A DNA stretch of 64,000 bases, taken from Parabacteroides timonensis. GTDB lineage: Bacteria; Bacteroidota; Bacteroidia; Bacteroidales; Tannerellaceae. Position 1 is the stretch's first letter, and the number at the start of each line of letters is the position of its first letter. Below are positions 53,654 to 61,705 of the stretch, in pieces. The DNA is taken from NCBI RefSeq assembly GCF_900128505.1, contig NZ_LT669941.1, forward strand, positions 1,165,526 to 1,229,525, written 5' to 3'. A model generated the notes under the pieces. That model ran no database searches. It was not told the origin of the DNA and saw nothing but the letters and a program-made list of their open reading frames with translations. The position numbers and the translations under genes are program-made.

Positions 53654-53750
53654 ATACCCTTTCGGATATTATTTTATCAGAGCCACAAAATAAATACCCG
53701 AAAGGGTATCAAATAAAAAACATTCATTATATTTGTACCCGAAGAGGTAT
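53654..53750 (+). promoter_or_regulatory. hipB-type promoter with three operators
   Basis: Site 2 is the palindrome ATACCCGAAAGGGTAT (53694-53709); site 1 (53654-53669) is the inverse with one mismatch; site 3 (53735-53750) reads GTACCCGAAGAGGTAT. The -7 box TATATTTG (53728-53735) touches site 3. HipB-like proteins repress their own operon through such sites. The 230 bp before site 1 (53422-53653) hold no gene. Confidence 0.7.
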
Positions 53751-53755
53751 CAAAT

Positions 53756-53980
53756 ATGAATAACTTATCATTAAATGAATACGTAAAATCAAAGCGCAAG
53801 TCGCTTGGATTATCACGTGAAGAACTTGCATTGAAAGCTGGTGTCGGTCTCCGCTTTCTACGTGAACTTGAACAAGGAAAAGAAACCTTGAAGATGGATA
53901 AAGTAAATCAAGTACTAAAACTGTTCGGAATGCAACTCGGTGCCATGCCTATGGACAGGAATAATTTAATAGAACCATGA
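53756..53980 (+). CDS. HipB-like antitoxin/repressor without partner
   Basis: 74 residues: a Cro/XRE HTH (LSLNEYVKSKRKSLGLSREEL, then AGVGLRFLRELEQGKETLKM and VNQVLKLFGMQLGAMP) of the y4mF/HipB type. Its usual partner is HipA, a kinase toxin. The ATG of hipA overlaps the stop here, but only 13 codons remain. Confidence 0.87.
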   Translation: MNNLSLNEYVKSKRKSLGLSREELALKAGVGLRFLRELEQGKETLKMDKVNQVLKLFGMQLGAMPMDRNNLIEP

Positions 53981-54018
53981 AACAGGCTAAAATTTATATG
54001 TATAGTAATTTTATTTAA
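53977..54018 (+). pseudogene. hipA remnant (first 13 codons)
   Basis: ATGA overlap with hipB, then MKQAKIYMYSNFI-stop. MKQAKIYMY is the start of HipA N-terminal domains in this group; full length would be about 420 residues. The frame then ends and the stop of the GHKL gene is only 25 bp further on. The rest of hipA was replaced by the AT-rich module to the right. Confidence 0.6.
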
Positions 54019-54042
54019 CTTTTCAACAATGTATATTCAATA

Positions 54043-56067
54043 TCATGCAAGTCCTAATTTCCTGAAAAATATCTGGTTACGCATTTTAGCATCATCAATA
54101 ACTTTTTTAAAACTCTTTATTTCAATATATGCATTATAGTCTCTATTATAACCAAAATATCCTTGTTTATCTGGGCTTACTGATAAATTTGCAAAACGAG
54201 CAAATTCTTCTATTTTAGGAACAATGTCACAAACAATATAGATATATACAGGAGTTACATTTGGGTTAATAATTACTTCCTCCAATCCATCAGGCATTTC
54301 GTATCTACCAGCAAGTATCTTGCCTGCATAACGTAATGCTTGAGTAATAGGATTCTCATCATCAGGATAGTTGGTGCGTTTAGGGCGTTTAAATTCAACT
54401 ATTGCAATAGGAGATGTAATTGCATTTTCTCCGTTACGATAGAACAAGCCACTTTCATAAAAAATAGCAAGATCCGGTTCTTTATGATCAACTTTAGAAA
54501 TTACCTCGTCAGAAGCAATGTATTGAGTAAAGTTAAATCTTTCATCCAATAACCAAAGATTGTGGTCTTCGTATTCAACTTGTCTATCATCTTTAATCAT
54601 AGGGAATATCAAATTATGCATTTCACTTTCCTTATGAGTCTTTCCGGTCTCTATCCTTCTACGTAAATTATCAAACAAATCAATAATTTTTCTTCTCTGA
54701 CATACATAATGAACTAAATCATTTTTAGCTGTCTCCGTAACATTTTGCATTATATCATTTATAGCTGATTTGATAGAGTCATACTCACTCTCTTTAAGCT
54801 CCTCAAAAGATTGCTTTTCCTGTAGATCTTTTAACGCTAAACGCGCATTTAACTCTTTTTCAAACTTTATCTTTTGGAAACGCATCTCTAAATCAAAATC
54901 TGAGATTCCAATAGGTATAGATTCCATATCTACATCTTTCAGTAGAGTTTTATTCCATGGAGCAGAAGAATATACATAATGCTCTACCTTCTTTTTTTTA
55001 TCAATAAATCGTTGATCAATGTCATCTTGGAAATATTCTTTTACAATTACTGCAACTTCTCTCAGAATTTGTTTTTCAGACAAATCAGAATATATATCAT
55101 CTTCCTTTCCAAAAATAAAGCCATCACGCTCTGTAGTTACATTAGTATCAAGATAATCTCCTTGAACATATGCTTTAACCATATAATTCTTTTGAATACC
55201 ATTGTCAGTTAACTCAAACAAAGTTTCTTTGAACTCAGGAACAAAATTATGTAAGGCACTATCTATAACCTCACGCATATTTGCTGTTAGACAAATTTTA
55301 TTTGTAATAGCCGAATAATAAATTTTATAAACTTTCACTGTAAAATTCCAATCATTTTCTTTACCACGTAAAACAAGTGTTTTATCTATGCCTATTTGTT
55401 GAATATTCGAATCCGGTCCAATATAATCATTTAATACTATTTGATTAGACCCATCTTCTTCTTTAATTGTTATCTTAGGAGTATACTTACCTCCTGTCAC
55501 AAAAAACACTAGCAAACGCTCTGCTAATTTACGTGCTATAACGTCAAGACCTTTATCTAAATCACAATCTTTTATCAAAGTTAAATGCAGAATAGTTCCA
55601 GTATGAATATTATCCGTAAACTCTATATTTTCTACTTTTTCATTTTCGATTATTTCATCTGCATGTCCAAATGTAAAAGAACGTTTCTTATAATTACCAT
55701 TCTCACTATATACACTCTCAACAGCAACATGATTAAAATATTTCAGATACATAAATCGTCCAAATCCTTTTCCTCCTTTTTTTATTTTAAAACCACTACG
55801 ATATGTATCAAATGAATCTTTATTTTCTTCAGTAAACCCTATACCATTATCTACTATATCAATAGAAACAATATCTGTAAGACTACAGGAAGAATCTAAT
55901 TCAAGAAGTTGTTGAGCACTACGTTTAACAATAATGTCTATAATACCATCAACCCTTTCTGCCTCAATAGCATCTATAGAATTACAAACAGCTTCTATGA
56001 TAGGTGTTAGACTTGTCGTCCTAGACTTAATATCTTTAACAATTCGATCAATATTAATCTTACTCAT
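54043..56067 (-). CDS. GHKL (MORC-like) ATPase with C-terminal PD-(D/E)XK domain
   Basis: 674 residues from the ATG at 56067 (frame open to 56127). GHKL N box EAVCNSIDA (E25, N29, D32), G1 DNGIG (73-77), G2 KGGKGFGRF (97-105), then a transducer-like domain and a long helical linker (about 370-480). Residues about 530-580 read PDLAIFY (D532), IVEFKRP (E558, K560), QALRYA (Q576, Y580): a PD-(D/E)XK nuclease with QxxxY motif as in RecB-type enzymes. Bacterial MORC/GHKL proteins occur in defence systems. 178 bp downstream of the AIPR gene, same strand. Much more AT-rich than the neighbours. Anti-phage role is inference. Confidence 0.82.
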   Translation of the reverse strand: MSKINIDRIVKDIKSRTTSLTPIIEAVCNSIDAIEAERVDGIIDIIVKRSAQQLLELDSSCSLTDIVSIDIVDNGIGFTEENKDSFDTYRSGFKIKKGGKGFGRFMYLKYFNHVAVESVYSENGNYKKRSFTFGHADEIIENEKVENIEFTDNIHTGTILHLTLIKDCDLDKGLDVIARKLAERLLVFFVTGGKYTPKITIKEEDGSNQIVLNDYIGPDSNIQQIGIDKTLVLRGKENDWNFTVKVYKIYYSAITNKICLTANMREVIDSALHNFVPEFKETLFELTDNGIQKNYMVKAYVQGDYLDTNVTTERDGFIFGKEDDIYSDLSEKQILREVAVIVKEYFQDDIDQRFIDKKKKVEHYVYSSAPWNKTLLKDVDMESIPIGISDFDLEMRFQKIKFEKELNARLALKDLQEKQSFEELKESEYDSIKSAINDIMQNVTETAKNDLVHYVCQRRKIIDLFDNLRRRIETGKTHKESEMHNLIFPMIKDDRQVEYEDHNLWLLDERFNFTQYIASDEVISKVDHKEPDLAIFYESGLFYRNGENAITSPIAIVEFKRPKRTNYPDDENPITQALRYAGKILAGRYEMPDGLEEVIINPNVTPVYIYIVCDIVPKIEEFARFANLSVSPDKQGYFGYNRDYNAYIEIKSFKKVIDDAKMRNQIFFRKLGLA

Positions 56068-56245
56068 ATTTATATTGTATGAAGTTCTAGTGATTCTAAT
56101 GCAGAGAATAATAAAATAATTCAACATCTAAAAATATTTGAGAGAAATTATTTTTCATTGCCTGACTCAATGAAACACTAAAAAATACATAACCTCAGTT
56201 TGAAAAATAAAATTTGTCTCTATTATTTGCGCATTATTATCTCTG

Positions 56246-58246
56246 CTATTCCTCTATTTGTACATTAATTGCTTGAACACGTCCTTTATTATCTGGGCTA
56301 GTTATACAGTATTTCACTTTTTTATTCTCCAAATTTTCAAATACTAGTCCCGGATTCTTACTTTGCTGAAAAAAAATATCACTAGTCGCCCAACTGATAT
56401 AACCACAATATTTTCCAGCACTATTTTTCATTACTTTTTTAACTTTACCGGAATATACATTGATCACTTCTGATTGTATTACGACTGGATTATTAGTAAA
56501 ATCAGACACATCTTTTATTAGTAACTCTGTGAACTCTGGAATATCTTTAATAGCATATTTACTTTTATTCAAATTATCAATCCAAAATCTTTTTGACCTA
56601 TAAAAAATCTTAGCCGATATTTCAAATTTTTCATGTGCTTTTTTTATATCATATAAATTTTTTAAAATTTTATCTGCATAAATATCAACATTTTTCTCCA
56701 TCAACAAATTAGGGCATTTGCCTGCAACTAATCGACAAAAAACCATTAACAAATGTGCCTTATATGCTTTTAGATCTTTATGAATTTTTTGTTCTCGAAA
56801 CAGTTTTTCTAGTGTATAAAATGCATATGAAACAGCGAAATATGGAAGTTTTGAATGAGACTCTTGAAAAATATCATTAGCAAATTCTTTAAGCAAAATA
56901 GACTCATGCTTATGCGACAAATATGGTTTTTCTTTGATTACACCTATACAATATTGAGTTAATATTCTTAAATTAATTTTTTGTATCGGTTTTATCGTAG
57001 GATTATGAGCATATTGTTTAGTTCTCCTCTCATAATATATTTTATCCTGAAAATCAGCAATATAAACATTGAAAAAACGTTCTAAATCTTTATGAAATTT
57101 TTTAGTTGTCTCAAATGCTTCTTCCAACACGATACTTTGACGATTTGTTCCTTTTACTATTTCATTTGCTATATCATCATTTCTAGTAGCTATTAACTTA
57201 ATGACTAGAGTAATAGAACTAATATCAAGATTCGATTCTTTAGCTTTGTATAAAACATGGCAAGTTTGACATCCATTTACTATTTGTGGATTTTCTATTT
57301 TAAGCTTTCTATTATTAGGAATAAATTCATCACAAACAATAGCGATTCCATTATTTAATAATATAAATTTTTGTGGAGATTCTGAAATAGTTTCTAGAAT
57401 TTCTGTATTAACGGTATTTTCTCCTTGATAATCTCTTACATTATCATCAAAAAGTGATTTTCTAATGACCCCTTCATCTGTTGTTATAAGTTTATACAAT
57501 TCAGTAGCACTACATAAAACCATACATGAATTCTCAACACCTTCAACAGAAGTAAGTCCCATCGTATCTATCACATCAATAATTATTGAAAATTTATTTT
57601 CATTACTGTCTAGTATATTTCTAAAATATTCACTGTCTATAAAATAAAAATCAACCTTAGAACATATGTTCGTATTTAATATATCTTTTTTAGCTTGCTC
57701 CACAGTTCCAATATGCAAGGGGTCATTATTCCATTTTCCCATAACAACATAGTACATCCTAACAATAGGAGACTCTTTCCAATAATATGTTATATCATCA
57801 CTTACTAAATATTCCTTTATTCTAAAAGCATTTTCTAGTTTTTCGTTTAAAGGAATCATTGGCCTTTCTGACAAAAAATTTCTAACCCCTGTAATAAATG
57901 CGCCAATTTCAGTTGCACTAAAATGAGATTTATTTTTAGATTGAATAAAAATGAATTCAATACTTAATCTTGAAGACTTAGATATAATATCTTTAATTTC
58001 ATCTATACTTTTAACTAACATCCCATTTACTTTTATACTAATTCCATCAATTCCTGTATCTCCAGGGCCACCAACACATACAGAGTCTATCAATTCAGAA
58101 TCTGCAGAAAAAGCATCAGGCTGATGTTGAATTAAAATAGCAGAATTCACAAACTGCTCAAAGGCTTCATTTTCAGAAAGTTTCAATAAGCCATAATTTT
58201 CACAATATTTTTTAAATCTAGCATTGATTATAGGTTCGTTCGTCAT
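56246..58246 (-). CDS. AIPR-family protein with PD-(D/E)XK and cold-shock-like tail
   Basis: 666 residues. Residues 60-105: GPGDTGIDGI (D67) and FIQSKNK (Q102-x-K104), a PD-(D/E)XK-like core in QxK form. AIPR motifs: LFDDNVRDYQGENTVN (266-280), LLNNGIAI (297-303), QIVNGCQTCHVLY (321-333). The last 65 residues (GKVKKVMKNSAGKYCGYISW, DIFFQQ, GLVFENLENKKVKYCI, GRVQAINVQIEE) look like a cold-shock OB fold that binds nucleic acid. AIPR was described as a phage-abortive-infection family. A minus-strand -7 box TACTTTTG is at 58272-58279. Partner of the GHKL gene. Confidence 0.85.
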   Translation of the reverse strand: MTNEPIINARFKKYCENYGLLKLSENEAFEQFVNSAILIQHQPDAFSADSELIDSVCVGGPGDTGIDGISIKVNGMLVKSIDEIKDIISKSSRLSIEFIFIQSKNKSHFSATEIGAFITGVRNFLSERPMIPLNEKLENAFRIKEYLVSDDITYYWKESPIVRMYYVVMGKWNNDPLHIGTVEQAKKDILNTNICSKVDFYFIDSEYFRNILDSNENKFSIIIDVIDTMGLTSVEGVENSCMVLCSATELYKLITTDEGVIRKSLFDDNVRDYQGENTVNTEILETISESPQKFILLNNGIAIVCDEFIPNNRKLKIENPQIVNGCQTCHVLYKAKESNLDISSITLVIKLIATRNDDIANEIVKGTNRQSIVLEEAFETTKKFHKDLERFFNVYIADFQDKIYYERRTKQYAHNPTIKPIQKINLRILTQYCIGVIKEKPYLSHKHESILLKEFANDIFQESHSKLPYFAVSYAFYTLEKLFREQKIHKDLKAYKAHLLMVFCRLVAGKCPNLLMEKNVDIYADKILKNLYDIKKAHEKFEISAKIFYRSKRFWIDNLNKSKYAIKDIPEFTELLIKDVSDFTNNPVVIQSEVINVYSGKVKKVMKNSAGKYCGYISWATSDIFFQQSKNPGLVFENLENKKVKYCITSPDNKGRVQAINVQIEE

Positions 58247-58530
58247 AATATTATTTTTTTATGTTATAATACAAAAGTAATAAAAAAAGCAATAAAAAGA
58301 GAAACAAAAAATAAGATAATTAACCAACAGAGGTTAATTATAAAATGGATAAAAGGAGGCAAAGTAAAAACTATCAAGAAGGCAACTAAAACCTCACTCC
58401 TCTAACAGTTTATATTCTATTGATTTACAAATTATTATACACACAACAATAAAAAAAATCAAAATACTGGAGTCACAAAGAGTACTACCTGTTTAAACCT
58501 GTCGTCAATCAAGTTGAGATATCTCCTTAC

Positions 58531-58680
58531 ATGATACAGCAAATGGAGGTAGCAATACTTTTACTAAAGGTATTCAAATCGAAGGATAAGTACTATTCGG
58601 TCACTGTGGAGATGTGTGTACGACAAAACGATTGGCATTATTACCGAAAAACGATCCCGAAAACAATCACTGCAACATAA
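58531..58680 (+). CDS. Small ORF of 49 residues, perhaps a remnant
   Basis: ATG 58531 to TAA 58680, reading MIQQMEVAILLLKVFKSKDK and ending RKTIPKTITAT. No family is recognised. It lies in the 575-bp gap after the AIPR gene, otherwise without genes, where one edge of the inserted module should be. It may be the tail of an interrupted gene. Confidence 0.25.
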   Translation: MIQQMEVAILLLKVFKSKDKYYSVTVEMCVRQNDWHYYRKTIPKTITAT

Positions 58681-58792
58681 TTTATAATAGTTTATGTAGT
58701 CTATTCAGTAACTTAAATCAAATGTAGCCTCCCCACCCCAAAGCTTTCTCCCTATCCTCATCCCTACATCTCAAATATTTACTACCTTTGCC

Positions 58793-58800
58793 GCCAATTG
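58793..58800 (+). promoter_or_regulatory. -7 box of the transglutaminase gene
   Basis: TACCTTTG at 58793-58800, a perfect TAnnTTTG, 22 bp upstream of the ATG. A -33 TTG at the right distance is not visible. Confidence 0.4.
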
Positions 58801-58821
58801 TAAATCATAAAACGAAACGTC

Positions 58822-59637
58822 ATGAGTAAATATCCATTTATGCTGATTACGTGCCTGTTTATTGCACAATCTGCTTTTGCGCAATCATATTCCAAATACT
58901 TTCGCCTGGAAAATCAGGATACCGTCAACTTTACCTTTACAGTGAGGAAACCTGATATTAAGGCAATAGACTGTTATCCTCAACAAATTACTCAAATATC
59001 GAAAAACGGAGATAACTACGAAATATCACTCACCACTATCAACCCCTACCTGGATGGAAGCAAACTGGCTAAAATGAAAGAAGCCAAGTATGACAAATCA
59101 CGGGAATACGACAGAGAGATCACTAGATTTTTGCAATCTACTCCGTTGATAGATGCACAAAATGAACACGTTAGACAAATTGCCGATACACTGTTCAAAG
59201 ATGAAACACAGACCTTTGTCATAATAGAGAAAGCCCTTAAATTTGTCTATACCTATCTGTCACCTTCCGACTCCATTGCCAAACAGATCGATGCAGGGAT
59301 TTGCAGAACCGTAGATGTCAATACAGTTATCCAGACAAGGAAAGGTACTTGTAGCGAATATACTAATCTATTTACCGCATTGATGCGCTATATGAATATA
59401 CCGACCCGTTTTGCAGTAGGATATTGTTATGTTCCCGAATGGAAAGCCGAAAGTACCCATGCTTGGCCCGAATGCTATATAGAAGGTGCAGGTTGGTGTT
59501 CTGTCGATCCGACTTTTCCTTCATATATCTCCCCACATTTTGGTATGGTTAGGATGCGCTACGGAATAGATTACGAAGACTGCGACATCAGAACCCTAAA
59601 TTATGACATCGAGCCGATCGAGTTTACAAAGAAATGA
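58822..59637 (+). CDS. Exported transglutaminase-like protein
   Basis: 271 residues. Signal peptide MSKYPFMLITCLFIAQSAFA. The transglutaminase core has Cys in RKGTCSEYTNLFTALMRY, His in STHAWPECYI and Asp in SVDPTFPSY, the C-H-D triad in order. Exported, probably periplasmic; target unknown. The YdeI-like gene follows with a 4-bp gap. Confidence 0.87.
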   Translation: MSKYPFMLITCLFIAQSAFAQSYSKYFRLENQDTVNFTFTVRKPDIKAIDCYPQQITQISKNGDNYEISLTTINPYLDGSKLAKMKEAKYDKSREYDREITRFLQSTPLIDAQNEHVRQIADTLFKDETQTFVIIEKALKFVYTYLSPSDSIAKQIDAGICRTVDVNTVIQTRKGTCSEYTNLFTALMRYMNIPTRFAVGYCYVPEWKAESTHAWPECYIEGAGWCSVDPTFPSYISPHFGMVRMRYGIDYEDCDIRTLNYDIEPIEFTKK

Positions 59638-59641
59638 CCCA

Positions 59642-60211
59642 ATGACGACAGAAGATAAAAGAAAGTATTTTGAAAATAGGGAAGATTGGAGAAAGTGGTT
59701 GACAGACAACTTTGAAACCAAAAACGAAATTTGGTTTGTCTTCCCTTGTAAGTCGTCAGACAAAAAAAGTATTACATACAACGACGCTGTTGAAGAAGCC
59801 CTTTGTTTCGAGTGGATCGACAGTACGATAAAAACACTTGACAAAGAACATAAAATTCAGCGCTTCACGCCTAGAAACCCTAAAAGTACATACTCGCAAG
59901 CCAACAAAGAAAGACTTAAATGGTTATTGGAAAATAAAATGATACACCCTAAATTTGAGGATAAAATAAGAACTATTTTATCTGACCCTTTTATTTTTCC
60001 AGATGATATAATTGACAGATTGAAAGAAGATAAAACAGCATGGAAAAACTATCTGCACTTCTCCGACCCATATAAACGTATCCGAATTGCATACATTGAA
60101 GCAGCCAGGAAACGGCCTAAAGAATTTAAAAAACGACTAAACAACTTTATCAATAAAACGAGAGAAAATAAAATAATAACCGGATTCGGCGGAATCGGAA
60201 AATACTATTAA
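59642..60211 (+). CDS. YdeI/OmdA-family protein
   Basis: 189 residues from the ATG at 59642; a frame open to 59603 overlaps the transglutaminase and adds no homology. Pattern: REDWRKWLTDNFETKNEIWF, ITYNDAVEEALCFEWIDSTI (the EALCFGWID motif) and RFTPRNPKSTYSQANKERL; the C-terminal IAYIEAARKRPKEFKKRL is the OmdA helix. It is linked to bacteriocin protection in the literature; role here unknown. Confidence 0.87.
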   Translation: MTTEDKRKYFENREDWRKWLTDNFETKNEIWFVFPCKSSDKKSITYNDAVEEALCFEWIDSTIKTLDKEHKIQRFTPRNPKSTYSQANKERLKWLLENKMIHPKFEDKIRTILSDPFIFPDDIIDRLKEDKTAWKNYLHFSDPYKRIRIAYIEAARKRPKEFKKRLNNFINKTRENKIITGFGGIGKYY

Positions 60212-60354
60212 CGCCCATAAAATCCGGCATACAATGAAAAAACATAATACACATTGAAATAATCACCTATATATCAGCCTTTTTCATATATTTGTATCCT
60301 ATACTATTATACAGATCACTTTCGGAGATACTATAACACTTAAAAACAGATAAG

Positions 60355-60750
60355 ATGAAAAAAGTAATTTTTGCAGGCGGGATATATAACATATTCTTCG
60401 TACTATTTCACATCGGATTTTGGAAAATATGGGACTGGAACACAGAACTGGAAAAGCTGTCATTCACCAATAAATGGATCATGCCTATTCTAAATGTTCA
60501 AATAATCTACTACTTTATCTTTACTGCGGTGATTTGTTTTGCGTTTCATAAAGAACTATTTACAACAAAACTTGGGAAATGTTTCCTGATGGGTACTGCT
60601 GGATTCTGGTTTATTCGAGCAATTCAACAATTTGTATTTTGGGAACTAGGTGCAGTCTCTACAATTATCGGGGTATTATTTTTTTTATTGGGATCGGTTT
60701 TGTTTCTTATTCCGGCAATACGTAAACAAACAACAGGTACTATTGAATAA
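60355..60750 (+). CDS. Four-helix membrane protein
   Basis: 131 residues, hydrophobic segments at AGGIYNIFFVLFHIGFW, ILNVQIIYYFIFTAVICF, CFLMGTAGFWFIRAIQQFVF and TIIGVLFFLLGSVLFLIP. I recognise no named family with confidence. A -7-like TATATTTG at 60287-60294 lies upstream. Confidence 0.65.
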   Translation: MKKVIFAGGIYNIFFVLFHIGFWKIWDWNTELEKLSFTNKWIMPILNVQIIYYFIFTAVICFAFHKELFTTKLGKCFLMGTAGFWFIRAIQQFVFWELGAVSTIIGVLFFLLGSVLFLIPAIRKQTTGTIE

Positions 60751-60784
60751 CGTAAACCCGCATCCAAGTTTTACAGAACTTTAT

Positions 60785-61273
60785 TCAATACACCCCACAA
60801 AATTCTACCAGCGTCATCTTGCCGATCAACACTAACGCCTCTTCGTAAGCAATCTCATCCTTGCCGATATGTCCGGCAAGTGTTCCGACCTTTCCGCAAA
60901 TCTGGAAACAGATCAGAACGGACATAGCAATATGATTTATAGAGGTTTGTGCAGTCCGTTCAACGACTTCTGTCAAGTGAAGCATTCGGATAAACAAGAC
61001 AGGATACCGGAGCGGACAGCGAAGGCAAGACATAACGGTTCTTTGTATTATAAAATCGATATATGACTGGCGGTCATGGATGATTACTTCCCGAATGAAT
61101 TTCTGGTGTTTTTTAGGTAAGGTAGACCATATCGTGAAGGCTAACTTATAAATCTTTTCACGTAAATGGTTGCGGCCATCTTTCGACATTTTATCGATAC
61201 TTCGGTTGAAAACTCTCGCATCGGGCACCTTACCATTGGGGAATAATGCTTCTAATTTATTTAGCTTCTTCAT
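60785..61273 (-). CDS. Hypothetical protein
   Basis: 162 residues. Basic helical N-terminus (MKKLNKLEALFPNGKVPDAR, then IDKMSKDGRNHLREKIYKLA), later Cys-containing hydrophobic stretch (SINHIAMSVLICFQICGKVG). No family recognised. Supported only by an uninterrupted frame in a place without another gene; the C-terminal half is less convincing and may be out of frame. Confidence 0.45.
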   Translation of the reverse strand: MKKLNKLEALFPNGKVPDARVFNRSIDKMSKDGRNHLREKIYKLAFTIWSTLPKKHQKFIREVIIHDRQSYIDFIIQRTVMSCLRCPLRYPVLFIRMLHLTEVVERTAQTSINHIAMSVLICFQICGKVGTLAGHIGKDEIAYEEALVLIGKMTLVEFCGVY

Positions 61274-61388
61274 GATATATTCTGATAGGCATTGAATAAT
61301 TAATAGGGAAAATCACATAACAGATGTATTGGGACACAGATTTAAAATCCATCAGATTAAAAATCTGCACCCCAAATACAATCTATTT

Positions 61389-61664
61389 TCAGGGATTCAA
61401 CTCTTCGAGTAAAAACTTTCCGGGTTTGAACTTAACACTTGTACGTGCCGGGATCATATAAGAAACACCTGTTCGGGGATTTCGCCCTTCCCGCTCATTT
61501 TGTTTCCAGGGCACGAAACTGCCGAACCCCTGTAACACAACAGAAGTATTCTGCTTGATCGCTTCCGTCAATACTACCTGAAAGGTATTTACAAATTTAC
61601 GCGACTGTTCTTGCGTGACATGCATCTGTACAGCCAATTCGTTTACTAAATCTGCTTTGTTCAT
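61389..61664 (-). CDS. HU family DNA-binding protein
   Basis: 91 residues, standard HU size. MNKADLVNELAVQMHVTQEQ, VLQGFGSFVPWKQNEREGRN and PRTGVSYMIPARTSVKFKPG show the helical body and the DNA-binding arm with the RNPRTG motif. It bends and packages DNA. 41 bp downstream of the BACON-repeat gene on the same strand. Confidence 0.93.
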   Translation of the reverse strand: MNKADLVNELAVQMHVTQEQSRKFVNTFQVVLTEAIKQNTSVVLQGFGSFVPWKQNEREGRNPRTGVSYMIPARTSVKFKPGKFLLEELNP

Positions 61665-61705
61665 AATCTGTTATATATATATTATTTTTTAATTTTAAAG
61701 ACCGA

